In this document: positions 1-44,842 of the stretch, piece after piece
Layout: the number at the start of each line of letters is the position of its first letter
Numbering within the stretch: the first letter of the stretch is position 1
Assembly: GCA_051294375.1 (NCBI GenBank)
Contig: CM119263.1
Coordinates: 26,821,525 to 26,885,524 of the forward strand
DNA from: Paraspadella gotoi
Lineage: Eukaryota; Chaetognatha
DNA: 64,000 bases
Direction: 5' to 3'
The notes under the pieces: model-generated
Told to the model about the DNA's origin: nothing
The model's input: the letters and a program-made list of their open reading frames with translations, nothing else
The model's database searches: none
Translations under genes and position numbers: made by a program

Positions 1-736
1 CCGGCACGAACGGGAGAGGAACGAACCTGTTCGTACAAAAAGAAAAAAATTTTTCGAAAAAAAATTTAGCAAAAAAAAAAAAACGCCTAAGTCCCAAAAA
101 ATACAACAAGGGAGAAAACTACGCGTTAGTTAATTTGTTAATGCTGTGGGAGAAAAAATTCCCCAGCGAAGCGCGAAAATCGCAAATTTCCCCCCCGAGC
201 GTAAAGTTTACGAAAACCAGGGAAAAAAAGGCATGATGCGTTAATAACACTTTTCTCGGAGATTATCGAAGCCGCCCACGACGATTGAAAAGCTCGAGGT
301 TAACTGTCGAAAACCAAACATACAAAAATAACTAAAAAACCTAAAAATAAAATATTTAACTAAAGCAAAAAAATAATGTTAAAAAAGCTAAAATTAAATA
401 CTTAAAATTAAGAAAAACCGTAAAACACGCCAAATCAATCCCGGATTGGTCCGCCGCTACCAAGTCCCTCTACGGCCCGACGCGCCTTCGAGATCCAAAG
501 CACCAACCCGTAATCGTCGTTCACGCATCGAGCGGTCCACCTTGAACCGGAAGGTCGTCGCACGCAGGCCGAAACCGAATATTGCGTGCATTCACACACG
601 TGAGAAAATTTGGGGAAAGATTCGCACGCGTGGGAAAAAAATGGGTGTAATTTACGCTAGCCATCACGCATGCATCGAAAAATCGATGGCTGGAAAACCA
701 ATTTATCGATTGAGTCAATATAACGCATCTCTCTCT
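1..736 (+). repeat. 736-bp exact direct repeat, copy 1
   Basis: Identical base for base to 6399-7134, and both are followed at the same base (after ATCTCTCTCT) by a 25-N gap. It may be a contig end placed twice or a long terminal repeat. The translated frame in it runs into the Ns and has no recognisable product. Confidence 0.95.
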
Positions 737-762
737 NNNNNNNNNNNNNNNNNNNNNNNNNA

Positions 763-1144
763 AATGTCTCAAGAAAAGCAGAAACGCTTTTATTGTATCA
801 ATTGATGAGATATAAATATTAGAATGAATAGAGAAAGAAGGATTCTGACAAAATTTTTAATTTTCGGTACAAATAAAATAAAATCTGCTAAATTCGACGT
901 CTGTGATTCGAAAAGGCGTTGAAGTCGTCCCAGCCGCCGCCGCCGCCGCCGCCGCAGCCCCAGTCATAACCGCAGCCGACGCAGCCGACGCCGCCCACCC
1001 AAAGTTCCGAAGATTGATTCGGACGTAAATAAACATGGCGACGTTAAAAACGTCAGAATCGCGTAAACGATCTCGTGGGGAGAGAGAGAGAAGGAGAGGA
1101 CGAGAGAGAGAGATGAGGAGTGAGAGAGAGAGAGAGAGAGAGAC

Positions 1145-1185
<41 letters not shown>

Positions 1186-1516
1186 AAGAGAGATAGAGAG
1201 ATCGTTTACGCGATTCTGTACGTTTTTTAACGTCGCCAGTTTATTACGTCCGGAATCAATCTTCGCGAACTTTGGTGATGGGCGGCGTCGCGCTGGCGTC
1301 GGCTGCGTTTATGACTGGGGCTGCGGCGCGGCGGCGCGGCGGCTGGCGACGACTTCAACGCCTTTCGAATCACAGACGTCGAATTTAGCAGATTTTATTG
1401 TATTTGTACCGAAAATTAAAAATTTTAGTCAGAATCCTTCTTTCTCTATTCATTCTAATATTTATATCTCATCAATTGAACAATTAAAAGCGTTTTCTGC
1501 TTTTCTTTGAGACATT
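763..1516 (+). repeat. Fold-back: ~315-bp inverted arms around a (GA)n core
   Basis: 763-1074 is the reverse complement of 1198-1516 at roughly 90%, with indels in CCG and A runs; 1079-1197 is (GA)n. The arms hold GAATTTAGCAGATTTTATT / AATAAAATCTGCTAAATTC. It could be a fold-back element or a palindromic read artefact. Confidence 0.88.
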
Positions 1517-1626
1517 TTATTCTCGTTAGATAACCAAGCAAAAATCACAAATCAATTTCAATCTTTTATAAATTCAACCTTTCGCATCAAAACTCTGGCT
1601 TCTTCTCACAGTTGTCTTTCTCGTTT

Positions 1627-1760
1627 CATCATTCATTCATTATTCATTCATTCATTTCATTCATTCATTCCTTCATTCATTCATTCATTCATTCATTCAT
1701 TCATTCATTCATTCATTTCATTCATTTATTCTCATTCATTCATTCATTTATTTATTCTCA
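1627..1760 (+). repeat. (ATTC)n microsatellite
   Basis: Nearly pure CATT tetramers; the Ser/Ile/His-rich frame across it is repeat translation. Confidence 0.95.
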
Positions 1761-1889
1761 TTCACAGTGCCTTTTTCTTCGTTTCTCCAAATTTTAAGTC
1801 ATGCTTATTCTTTGCCACCTTAATTCATTCTTCGTTTTTCAGATAAATCCCTTTTCTCATCATCTTGTTTTTTCAAAATTAGACTCAGT

Positions 1890-2450
1890 TTTTCACTTTT
1901 TCTCTCTCTGAAACTCCCAAACTTTTCTCCCTCTCTACGTCACTCCTCTCTCTCTTTCTTTTCTCCCTCTATTCACTTTTTCCCTCTCTCTCTCTATTCT
2001 CTCTCTTATCAGTTCAACCTTCTTTTTTCATTTTCCACTTCCTTCTATATATCTCACCTTCTCTATTCTTTCTCTCCCCTTACCCTTTCCTCCTTTTCCT
2101 CCCTTTCCTCCCTTCCTTCCTTTCCTCCCTTTCCTTTTAAAACCTAAATATCTTCAATCATCGTTAGTGAGATTTTATATTCTTTCCGATTTCCCTTTTT
2201 TTTCTCTTTTTCTCTCCTATTCACTTCTTCATTTTTCCTTTTTGAAAAATCGAGGATTTTTCCTCCTCTGCGTTCTTAAGGCGCCTCATCGTTGTCTTCT
2301 TCTTATTCTTCATCGTCTTCGTCGTCTCATCGTTCTTCGTCGGTCCAATCGTCTTCGTCGTCATCGTCTTCGTCGTCATTCGTCTTTCGTCGTTCATTCG
2401 TCTTCGTCGTCATCGTCTTCGGCCACTTCGTCGTCTTCGTTGCCTCATCC
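1890..2450 (+). repeat. Pyrimidine-rich and (TCG/TCT)n low-complexity tract
   Basis: CT-rich to about 2240, then TCGTCT/TCGTCA trinucleotides (2287-2445). No gene is supported. Confidence 0.85.
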
Positions 2451-2459
2451 CTAACAACA

Positions 2460-5400
2460 TATCAAGCTAATATTGTTAATAATATTGTAACTGACCTTCT
2501 TGGTACTAGTGATATACTTTGTGATGTATTTATCTAATTCTCAGGCAAAATATACCCTTCTATAATGTCATCCTATATTTCAATTTTTTTTGTCATATTT
2601 GTATTGAACTAAGTTCGTAGCAGGTGGCCTGTCGTTGACAACTAACTGGCCTGAGCTGATCCTTGCCGCTATCAAAACGATGAGGAATTCGAGTTGAGAT
2701 GGCGCGACGAGACGATGGCGCCTGGTTCAAGACGCTCAAGATGATGATTCTGACGCCAAAGTCGAAGCCCAGCACTTCTATCTAAAGTTGATGAGATTGG
2801 AGTTAGAAGTCCTGGCAAAGTAATAACAAAACATTTAATACACACTTCAGCAAAGTATATATAAAAGTTTAAAGAATTCCATCTTACTTGTTTCTGAAGC
2901 CAAAATTGAGAAAAAAGGTTGCTCTATCACAAGGATAAATCCACCAATCCAGCGATCACAAGGTTTCTTAAAAAAAGAAGTTTCCGAGATTATCTAAAAA
3001 AGCGGATTTCTATCTTTTAAAAAAGTAGTGGAAAACGCATTTGCCAAGACTGAACAAAACTGAGAGGTCCCACATCGATAGAAATCAAGGGCCTGAGCAT
3101 CTAAAAAAAACGGCGGGGAACCAATTCAGAAACAAGCCATGCGTAGCCACTCGGAAGCTGTACTTAAGTATATATTTACTATGATACAAATTAGAAACCA
3201 AAGATGTCGCTGTGATGATCGCGGAAGAAATAGAATTTTCCTTGCGTAGTAAAAGTTAGAAATAAAGAGCACGGGTGTGAAAGAAGAGAAGTTTGGATTT
3301 CCACGGTTATATATATGATAATGATTTGTAACACCCCCCGCTATCTCAGGCATGCCAACATGGGCAATACTGGGATTACCCGAGCATGTCTAGAAATAAT
3401 CATCAAATATTCCGGGCGCAGCGGGATGGAAAAGTTAGAGGAAGGAAAAAAAATTTTAAAGCTGAGTATGCAAAAAATGCGCCAGGGACTACTTGCTAAG
3501 CCTTAAATAAACTTTGCGATTCCATTAAAACAGGAACCGTCTTCCTCAAAAAGCCGACAAACGGAGAGACGAGCAACGGCGGCAGACGAAACTGACCGGC
3601 GCTAGCTCTCTTCCCACACGCAGTTGTACTTCAAGTCATGATGTTTGAAGACGAAACAGTGAGTACAAGACACGAATAAGATCAAAAATTGTACGAGATG
3701 GTAAAAATACAATAGCCGTAATAATCAATTCTTCTGTGTCTGACTCAAAAAACAGGCTTCGAAGTTCGATTCGTAACGGAGTCGGGGTCACGTGTACAGC
3801 CGAAGATTAACCGCTCATCAGCCCCGCCTCAATCGGCGAAGCGCCGTGTTTACGGTTACCGAAGCGTACCAAACCTTGACTTGCGAAATAAAAAGGTAAA
3901 TCCTGACTCGAACGGCGTGTTTCAGTACACCGTTAAACAACCATAATTAATACAAACAAAACGCTAAAAAACTGGACTTCTTTCTGACTCTTAAAACAAC
4001 TTGCCGCTAACTGAAAAAAAATGACCACAATGGAAAGATCCTAGAAATAAATTGACACAAAGGCAGGGGGGAATTGAGACGAATTGGCGAGCTAAATAAC
4101 ATTCTAACTAACTGACTAACAAACATAGGAATTTCGGTTTACTAGCTTCGGGCAAGATTTACTAACCAAAATAACTAAATAATAAAGCAAAACAATATAG
4201 GCCTTATTCGAAATCTAAAGTCGTTTTATAACTTGGACCCCGTGGGGCCGGACTTTAAAACCCGATATTTTTCCTTTAGGTCGGAGACGCGAAGACCGGT
4301 GTAACTGCACCCGGTGGCCGATCTTCGAGCCCGACTATGTTACACCCGCGACTTCCGAAAGTAAGCAAACTTAAAAGGAATGAAGCGTGAATATTAATGG
4401 AAAGCCCGAATTATAAGGATAATACGCACCGCCGACCAAATCGAATTCTAAAAGAACCGAAAAGGTAAAAGAAAAAACAAAAGTTGTCGATCTTGTCCCC
4501 CCCCCCCCCTCCCCTGCGCTTAAAGCCGATATACACGCTTACCGAAATGCAATTTTTCCGCCCCACCGCAGGAACGACAATAGGATCTCGAAGTTAATTT
4601 TCGGACGGCTAAGAACGAAATCAACCTTGACCTTCAATCGAACATGGCAGGCAAAAATGTGCCCTTTCATTTGGTCACGAACAACCTGAGCGCGAATAAC
4701 ACAATCTCAAATATTCAAATTTTCCTTACCGCAGGTTGGCGCATCAGAGAAACGTCAAGCATTATCTCAGTCATGTCACAAGCATTTCTTCAAGCGGTCC
4801 CTCTACGATTCTCGATGAGGACCCCGGATACGAAAAGACCGAATCTTTGAAGATCTGCGTTATATTCGGACTCCTTACCAAAAAAAATGATTAGAGACGC
4901 ACAACCTACTACGACACAAAAAACCTTAGACTACTCCTACGGCGGAAAAAAATAGAAATTGAAAACAATCGAATTGTACTAAATACTTCGCCGTCGAATC
5001 TTGTAAATTCTTCTTCTTCTTGAAATTGAAACTATTCTTGAAATAAAGCTGTGAAATACACTGAAAAACAAAATAATTAACATTCCTTATCTACCTTTAA
5101 TGTCGTAGTAGGTGGGCAAAATTAAAAAATATTAGACTAGACCTAAAAAAAAACGAAATCAATACCTAAACAAAAACCCAAAAATTACGAAAAACCTAAT
5201 AATGCTAATCACTCTTAAAAACGTAATCAATCGTAAAATTGCGCTGAAGGAAGTTATTTTATTGGTTTTACCCTTACTTTTAAGCATCCGAATGCCGAAG
5301 CAACGAGATCAAGTATTTCGGCAAGCAAGGCAATACGACTACGGATGGGGCGAGACCCTCAAACCCTGCCAAAAAAGCTTAAGCAAAGCAATTAATATGA

Positions 5401-6398
5401 TAAACCTTCTCGTCGCTGGCCTCCCTACCCAGCACCCTGCCTAACTTTTTTAAGGGAGTAAAAACACAAAAAAGTTTGGGCGTTACAATATACCAAACGA
5501 ATACGAAACGATTTACTTGCCATCAAGAGAACCGCGTCGTAAACGTTCGATAGGGTAGTACTTAAAGGCTGTTTCGGGTAAATTTGTTCGACGCCAAGAA
5601 GGGCAAGGCGAAGCGTCAAACAAACAATTGATCGTTACGATTTAGAAAAAATATTTCGAAGTTCCCGGCCGGACTTTTCCCAAACCAATTCTGAGCGGAA
5701 TCGCGGCTATACGTAAGGTAAGTCGCCCGCTAAGCGGCGCGCAGGGCAGACAGGTCTTGAACAGGCCGAGACCGTCCACTCCGAAAGCCTAAATTAATGT
5801 GATATTTTAGCGTCGACTCGCCGAGGCTCCGTTCCGTCAGAGACATTTCGAAAGTCGAAGCAAAAAATTTATAAAAGCTTGAAAAAAACGTTAGGGGAAA
5901 ATTTATGAATAATATAAACGATCCAAAGAAGTAATCTATATTATTCTTACCTACTCTAAATTTCGCCAATCTTCTCTGCAGCTACCAAAAATACAAAAGC
6001 TAAAAATAAAATACAAAAAATGTGGACAGATCGGGCGTTCCTATGCAGTGCGGGTGTGGCAAACCACCGCTCCGAAGATGTGGTTTCGTTCTTTCCGTTC
6101 TGTTCTGGTCGGGGAAGAAAACACGCTTTGGCGAGCCGTTGGTGTTTTGTCTCCTTCTCGCTTAACCAAGAAGCCTTGACCGTGACCAACTTCACCTTTT
6201 TCTCAAACGTCTACGAAAACCTGAAAAGAAAACTTAAAAATTACACTTTGGAAATTCATTGCGGGTTAGTAAACCTTATACTAAATAAATTCGAAAAAAT
6301 AAAATCCATTTGCTAATAAACGAACAAAGTTATTATTAAAAAATTTTTTCTAAATAAATACTAAATTATTTTCATATCGAAAAATGGTCGTACCCCCC
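2460..6398 (+). other. Gene-free stretch, A-rich, possible degenerate LTR sequence
   Basis: No conserved protein was recognised. GAGGTCCCACATCGATAG (3063-3080) and TGTAACACCCCCCGC (3328-3342) resemble phrases common in plant LTRs, but the pair is in unusual order. C13 sits at 4497-4509. From about 3900 the + strand is A-rich with many short homopolymers, unlike the rest of the window. Confidence 0.4.
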
Positions 6399-7134
6399 CC
6401 GGCACGAACGGGAGAGGAACGAACCTGTTCGTACAAAAAGAAAAAAATTTTTCGAAAAAAAATTTAGCAAAAAAAAAAAAACGCCTAAGTCCCAAAAAAT
6501 ACAACAAGGGAGAAAACTACGCGTTAGTTAATTTGTTAATGCTGTGGGAGAAAAAATTCCCCAGCGAAGCGCGAAAATCGCAAATTTCCCCCCCGAGCGT
6601 AAAGTTTACGAAAACCAGGGAAAAAAAGGCATGATGCGTTAATAACACTTTTCTCGGAGATTATCGAAGCCGCCCACGACGATTGAAAAGCTCGAGGTTA
6701 ACTGTCGAAAACCAAACATACAAAAATAACTAAAAAACCTAAAAATAAAATATTTAACTAAAGCAAAAAAATAATGTTAAAAAAGCTAAAATTAAATACT
6801 TAAAATTAAGAAAAACCGTAAAACACGCCAAATCAATCCCGGATTGGTCCGCCGCTACCAAGTCCCTCTACGGCCCGACGCGCCTTCGAGATCCAAAGCA
6901 CCAACCCGTAATCGTCGTTCACGCATCGAGCGGTCCACCTTGAACCGGAAGGTCGTCGCACGCAGGCCGAAACCGAATATTGCGTGCATTCACACACGTG
7001 AGAAAATTTGGGGAAAGATTCGCACGCGTGGGAAAAAAATGGGTGTAATTTACGCTAGCCATCACGCATGCATCGAAAAATCGATGGCTGGAAAACCAAT
7101 TTATCGATTGAGTCAATATAACGCATCTCTCTCT
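6399..7134 (+). repeat. 736-bp exact direct repeat, copy 2
   Basis: See copy 1. It is preceded by a C8 run and followed by the gap 7135-7159. Confidence 0.95.
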
Positions 7135-7159
7135 NNNNNNNNNNNNNNNNNNNNNNNNN

Positions 7160-7850
7160 TCCCTCTCCCTCTGTGCCTCGTTTTTCAATTGGTCTCACTC
7201 GACTTATTTAAAACTCTGCTCGTTTCCGCTTACTTGACTCATTCCTCAACTTTGAATCATTTCTTCTTTTTTTCTTTTCTTTCTTTTCTTTCTATTCACT
7301 CAAGTGTTGAGTTGGATTTACTCAACTGTTGCCTCCGGTTGAGGATGTGGTTAATTTCAAAACACTGTGGATATTTTTTCACTGTGGTCTCTGATTATAT
7401 TTTAACTTAATTAGTAAATACGCGATAATTCCTTAGAAATTTTCTCCTTTTCTTTCGTTTTATTTTATTTTATATTAATTTATTTATTTAATTTAAAGAA
7501 TTTATTTTCAAAAATGTCGTTAGACACGGAATTCGAAAGAGAGAGATCCAACCAAAATTTTAACTAAAAATTAAACCTTAAAAATTTTATTTTTTTTCGA
7601 CCGTGGGCTGGCTGTGGGTATGCAGTGGATGCTGCAGATGAAGAGGTCGGGTTCGAAAAAGAGGGTATTGTCCGAATTCTCGGCGTGGGCGTGGCGTGAT
7701 AACCAGAAGTGGAACTAACTCTAAATATAAATCAACGGAAAAACCGCTTAGAAAGATTTTTTTTTGCCTCCAGCAGAGAATGCGATGCAGAGAGAGAGAG
7801 AGTGCAAAGAGAGAGAGAAAAGAGAGAAGAGAGAGAGAGAGAGAGAGAGA

Positions 7851-7904
<54 letters not shown>

Positions 7905-8095
7905 GACGGAGAGACCTTATTTATTTTACCTTTTCCATTTTTTATTCCTTTCTCTCCTTTCTTTATTCTCCGCTGAATTTCACATTTTTCCTATTTTAGT
8001 TCACAATTTTTGCTTTCTGCCCCATCATTCACTTTCTTTACACGACTCAGATTCTGCTTTCCATTCCTCTTCTCTCTTTCTTCTCTCTCTCTCTC

Positions 8096-8151
<56 letters not shown>

Positions 8152-8169
8152 TCTCTCCCCTCTCTCTCT

Positions 8170-8252
<83 letters not shown>

Positions 8253-8364
8253 TTCTACACCCACTTTTTACTTACCCAATCCTTGTTTTTTCTTTCGACT
8301 GTTGTAGAAAAAAAAAGCCCTTAACTTCAGTCGAGTATTTTATGTGACTTCTGAGAGTTCGGGC

Positions 8365-8415
<51 letters not shown>

Positions 8416-8421
8416 CTCTTC

Positions 8422-8454
<33 letters not shown>

Positions 8455-8793
8455 ACAGACACTGGCCCGCTTTGCTTTAAAGTGAATTTTCACGACTCGC
8501 TGCTTTCTCTTTTGGGTCGGCCTGTTTCTCTTTTTCCATCTTCCTTTCCATCTCTTTCTATCTGTCTTTCTTTGATTCTCTTTTTTTTCTGTCTTTATCC
8601 CCTATTTCCCTTGTCTGCTTTTTTCTCCCCTTCCCTCTCTCTCCTCCTCTTCTTCCTACTAGCAGTAAATCTGCTCAACTTTGATAAGAATAGAATGTTA
8701 TATTGCGAAAATCGTGTCAAAAGATCTTTGACCACGACATCATTCAGGGGATTCAATACGGCGCCACTCTCTCTTCTCTCTCTCTCCTCTCCT

Positions 8794-8847
<54 letters not shown>

Positions 8848-9072
8848 TCTTTCTTCTTCTCTCGCGCCGTCTCTCGCTAAATTCGTTTAACCAGTAGATT
8901 TTTTCCTTTTTCTTCCTTTCTCTCCTGTATTTTTTTCCTTCTCTCCCTTGCCAAAGTTTGCTCATTTGTTTAACCTAGTTCTCGCGCGCGGTCTGGGGCG
9001 GCAACAACATAACAACCTCTCCCTAATCCTTTTTTTTCCTTCCTCTCCCCTCTCTATTTTTTTTTTAAACAG
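7160..9072 (+). repeat. (GA)n and (CT)n block upstream of first Lar exon
   Basis: (GA)n at 7786-7906 and (CT)n at 8073-8252, 8370-8448 and 8765-8850 dominate. Long Ser/Leu or Arg/Glu frames here are repeat translations. The stretch is presumably Lar intron. Confidence 0.85.
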
Positions 9073-41425
<32,353 letters not shown>

Positions 41426-41639
41426 GTAAGACTAAAGTCATTGCTTCCATCGACAATAGCGATATCACGAACAGACACAGCCCACGCGCAACGCTAATGA
41501 AAACAGAAATTACTAATTAACTTATTTTTTTGTCGGATCTGCTTATGATTCACTTTGTCGGTCCGTCGGTCCGCCCCCTCAATATTGTGTGGAAACTACA
41601 TATATCATGTCAGAATATCGAATTATGATAAATTATGAA

Positions 41640-41990
41640 AAAAAGAACGATGTCTGTCTGTCTGTCTGCCTGTCCGTCCGTCCGTTCGTCCGTACTACCT
41701 TAGCAAAAGACTCCACTTACTCGTGATTGAATGGATGGATTGGAATGAAATTTTGTGTGTGTAGGGAAGTGTGTGATTGAGCTAGATATGAAGTTTTGAT
41801 GGAATCGTGCGAATGAAAAAGAGTTTAAACTATTTGAACGCCAATTACTCATGAGTGGATGGGACAATGAACTTGAAATTTTGTATGTGGGTATGAAGGT
41901 GTGTGATTAAGCTGGAAATCAAGTTTCGATGGAATCGTCTTAGTGGAAATGAATATAAATGGAAAAAACAAAATACCTGTTTCACTAATC
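41640..41990 (+). repeat. FR-A interspersed repeat, copy 1
   Basis: It begins with GTCTGTCTGTC/GTCCGTCC repeats and CTTAGCAAAAG, then tandem units of about 150 bp sharing TGAAATTTTGTGTGTG, GTGTGTGATTAAGCTGG, TTTCGATGGAATCGT and GAGTTTAAATGGAAAAAAC. Related copies lie at 42640-42900, 54790-55200 (minus) and 60031-60880. Confidence 0.75.
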
Positions 41991-42639
41991 GATTATGCAC
42001 AGATCTTTCCTTTTATTTGTCTTCACGCCCGCGGAGACGAACGTTCGTGTTTTCACCCGGTCGAACTGCTTAACGTGAGCTTCCAAGAGAAAAAGTCGCG
42101 AATAAAAATATGAGACTTTTATTGTAAAGCAATATTCCTTGAGAAACTCGTAAATACGGAGTTTCTTCCGGGCGAAACAATATTAGTGAGATTACAAGCG
42201 AAACTAAAAAACGATCGAAAATCTCTCTGAAAATTGAGTCGGATAAAAATGCCCGCGAAAATATGACCGTAAAATGAATTGGCCTAAAAATAGCGAAAAT
42301 GAATAAACGAGGCAAGATATCTTTAACAGATTATGCTTCTTTTTATTTTTATATTAAATGTAAATGTAAGAAGTAATAATTAATCAAATAATTAATCAGT
42401 TAATTAATCAATTAGTTTATTAATTAATCAAAAATCAATTAATCAGTCAATTAATCAATCATTTAATCATTAAATCAATCATTTATTTAACTATTAATTA
42501 ATTATTCAATCAATCAATTTATTTATCAATTAATTAATTATTTAATCAATCAATCAATAAAGTCAATCGTTATCGGCATTATTGTCGTCGTCCCCATCAT
42601 CGTCGTTGACGAAAAGACCTCAAAACAAACATTTCGGAT

Positions 42640-42900
42640 CAAATTAATTAATTTATTTATTAATTACCGCTAATGATCGTGCGAGTGGAAATGAGTTTAA
42701 ATGGAAAAAACAAAAGTCATATTTACTTGAAGCATTTTTAATATTTACTGATAATTATTATATTGATTAAAAATTGGATAAATAGATTGAAAAGAAATTT
42801 TGTGTGTGGGTAGGAAACTATGAGATTAAGCTGGATATAAGTTTTTGATGGAATTGTAGGAATAGAAAAGAGTTTAAAACAGAAAACCAAAAGACACATT
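42640..42900 (+). repeat. FR-A interspersed repeat, copy 2
   Basis: It shares GTGGAAATGAGTTTAAATGG, GAAATTTTGTGTGTGGGTAG and TTAAGCTGGATATAA with the other FR-A blocks, with diverged spacing. Confidence 0.65.
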
Positions 42901-43025
42901 CATGTCAATTTTTAAAAGTTTCTCTCTATCTATGATTAGTTATCGGGCCCAAAGGAAGCCAAAGGTGACCAGAGAGTCCAAAGAATCGGTCAGATAAGGT
43001 TAAGAGAAAAGATTGACCAGAGTCG

Positions 43026-43144
43026 AGACAATATTTTTTAATGTAATCTAATTAATATTCGTTCATTAGAAAAACATTTTCGTTAAATAAAAACAAGCAT
43101 ATTTTCAATTACAACTCAGTTTTTGTTTAGTTCTTTAAACAAAA
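43026..43144 (+). repeat. Dispersed ~118-bp repeat, copy 1
   Basis: GAGACAATATTTT, ATGTAATCTAATTAAT, TCGTTCATTAGAAAAA and TTCAATTACAACTCAGTTTT match 49062-49179 at about 90%. The copy ends exactly where homology to the minus-strand Gypsy RT begins. Confidence 0.8.
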
Positions 43145-43316
43145 GCTCAGCATTGAAGTCAGCGAGTAGCTTGACGGGGTAGCGGTCAGAGACCGTCTGG
43201 GCGTTCAATCGACGATAATCGCCGCAGACTCGCCAGCCGCCGTCGCCATTTTGGTACGCAGAGAGCGGGGATGACCATGGGCTTTTTGCTCGTTGTGCGA
43301 CGACCAATTCCACCAT
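43116..43316 (-). pseudogene. Gypsy reverse transcriptase N-terminal fragment
   Basis: The block AKSPWSSPLS, then GGWRVCGDYRRLNAQTVSDR and YPVKLLADFNAELLF is the conserved start of a Ty3/Gypsy RT. It is truncated after the first core motif by the 43026-43144 repeat. Confidence 0.88.
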
Positions 43317-44315
43317 CTTATCTAGTTCTGACTTCGCAACCGCCAGTTTCTCTTGACAAGGGCGACCGTCTTGACGAACGAGCGGGCGCAGGTGATTGTT
43401 GAAAAATCTTTCAAATCCAAAAGAATTCCGTCGCGGTGATTGGCGGCCAAGAAAAACTCCGCAAAGAAATCAGCTCTGGGTGACGTCCGCGATAACACTT
43501 CAATCTTGGGCCCAAATTAATCCGCTTATGTGCCGTTCCNNNNNNNNNNNNNNNNNNNNNNNNNGCCGTCCGTTAGCAGGCGATGGCGTGCCGTCGCCGC
43601 CTGAAGCTGAGGACCGTTTGGGCGCGGCGACGCGCTGCGGATTGAGAAATTAGTGAGTGCATTCGTCCTCCATCGATCAGCCAGGTCCTTCCATCACTTG
43701 AGTCCATAACGTGGAGCAGGTATGAATCGTTTGGTGAAGGATGGCATCGGCGATTGACGGCGTTCACCTGCGCCGACTCGCCACGCCGTTTCCGGCCTCT
43801 TGGGCGTTTTTCCTTCTTACTGAGAACAACCTCTCTCGCAACGATAGGCCTTGTCGCCGTATTTTGCATGAATATGGCAGATCATTTTGGAGTTTGGGGG
43901 CGGTGGCGCCACTTGATCTGCTTGACGAGGCGTTGGAGGTGTCATGAGGGCGGCTTTGCTTTTGGTGAGGCTTTGGGCGATGGTCGTGGCGCCTGTTGAC
44001 GGCGCTGATCGGATAGATGTGATCGTCGTCGCTGGAATTGTCGGAGACGGCGTCGTCGACGATCATGTTGAGGGGCGGCGCTCGTTTGACGTTTGGCGTC
44101 GAAGTGCTTGTCGGCCGCGCTTGGCTAACTCGGCCGCGGTTGCCGTTTCACGCGCGGTCGAATGAGAATGGTCCGGATGTCTCGAGGGAGCTCACTGAGA
44201 ACCAGTTCTTTGCGAATGTCGTCTATTAGAGACGGTCGTCGACTTTTCCACGAGCCTGGCGAGGTGTTGGGACGGTTTCATGCCGTCGAGTTTGAACCTT
44301 CCTGTCGAGGAGTAA

Positions 44316-44654
44316 CTAACCTTGTCGGGGATTCGTAAGGCCGTAAGCGCGGCGCAAATATTCGAGGAAGAGGCCCAATTGCCGGCAGAAGTCTCGTTGA
44401 ATGCGGGGATCCGTGTCGACGGGGATCCTTAGCCTCCAAAAGGCAAACTTGTCTTTGGCGTTGACTACTCTTTTGCGGCGAGTATATGCGGTTTCGACTC
44501 GCTGAATCCAGATCTCGATATTTTCTTTATCAAAAGCTGGGAGGTCCGGTTTCATTGGCTTTTCGACGCCCCGCGTCGCCGCCATGGCGGCCGTCGAGAG
44601 GTTGGGTGACGCCTCGCGGAATGATGAGGCGTTACAGTTCTGCGTCGGTTTCAC
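44316..44654 (-). pseudogene. Gypsy gag fragment
   Basis: It encodes AMAATRGVEKPMKPDLPAFD, then NIEIWIQRVETAYTRRK and VNAKDKFAFWRLRIPVDTDP, a capsid-like pattern (F-D-x-E-N-I-E-I-W-I-x-R-V-E) shared with 46130-46330. A stop and frameshift follow at 44316. Confidence 0.82.
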
Positions 44655-44842
44655 CTATGTGGCTAAAACGATTTGACTCCAAAGTTCGTATGAATAATAA
44701 AATGTTCTCCGGAACAAAAGTCTTTATTTGTTCATTCATGAAAACAGGCCTTAATAAAATAATCAAAGCATATAGATATTCTGGCTGCTTTTACCGACAA
44801 GCAATCAAAATATCTATATTACACAATATTGTAAACAAGTAA

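Larger units (their letters stand above)
41426..43025 (+). other. Downstream intron/repeat region with FR-A repeat copies
   Basis: It opens with GTCGGATCTGC (41532-41542) and CGGTCCGTC repeats, then two FR-A repeat blocks (separate entries), an AT-rich TTAATCAATTAATCAG array (42360-42560) and an unclassified 42000-42310 stretch that on the minus strand contains AATAAAAG. No coding exon was found. Confidence 0.6.
43116..44810 (-). mobile_element. Ty3/Gypsy-type retrotransposon remnant, minus strand
   Basis: In element order, the LTR end (44810-44690), leader AGGTGAAACCGACGCAG (44656-44640), gag (44654-44316), a C-x3-H-type knuckle (about 43900), a protease remnant with LIDGG (about 43700) and an RT N terminus with WRVCGDYRRLNAQTVSDRYP (43316-43116) can be followed with stops and frameshifts; the gap 43540-43564 interrupts it. 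It ends in RT and lacks the YxDD box, RNase H and integrase. It is a sibling of the plus-strand element at 45500-48305. Confidence 0.85.

Noticed and set aside
446-805. Frame beginning VRRYQVPLRPDAP in the duplicated 736-bp segment (also 6844-7410)
   Set aside because: It runs through an N gap, starts at a non-ATG codon and matches no protein I recognise; the two downstream continuations are unrelated.
2593-2775. Short antisense frame near 2.7 kb as a possible gene
   Set aside because: No splice signals, no similarity recognised and no conserved motif.
7696-8324. Long open frames rich in Ser/Leu or Arg/Glu over GA/CT tracts (also around 23683-24216, 26563-27258, 50098-50487)
   Set aside because: They are translations of dinucleotide repeats in all phases, with no domains or splice context.
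43741-44229. Plus-strand frames opposite the minus-strand Gypsy remnant
   Set aside because: They are antisense to gag/protease sequence with recognisable motifs.
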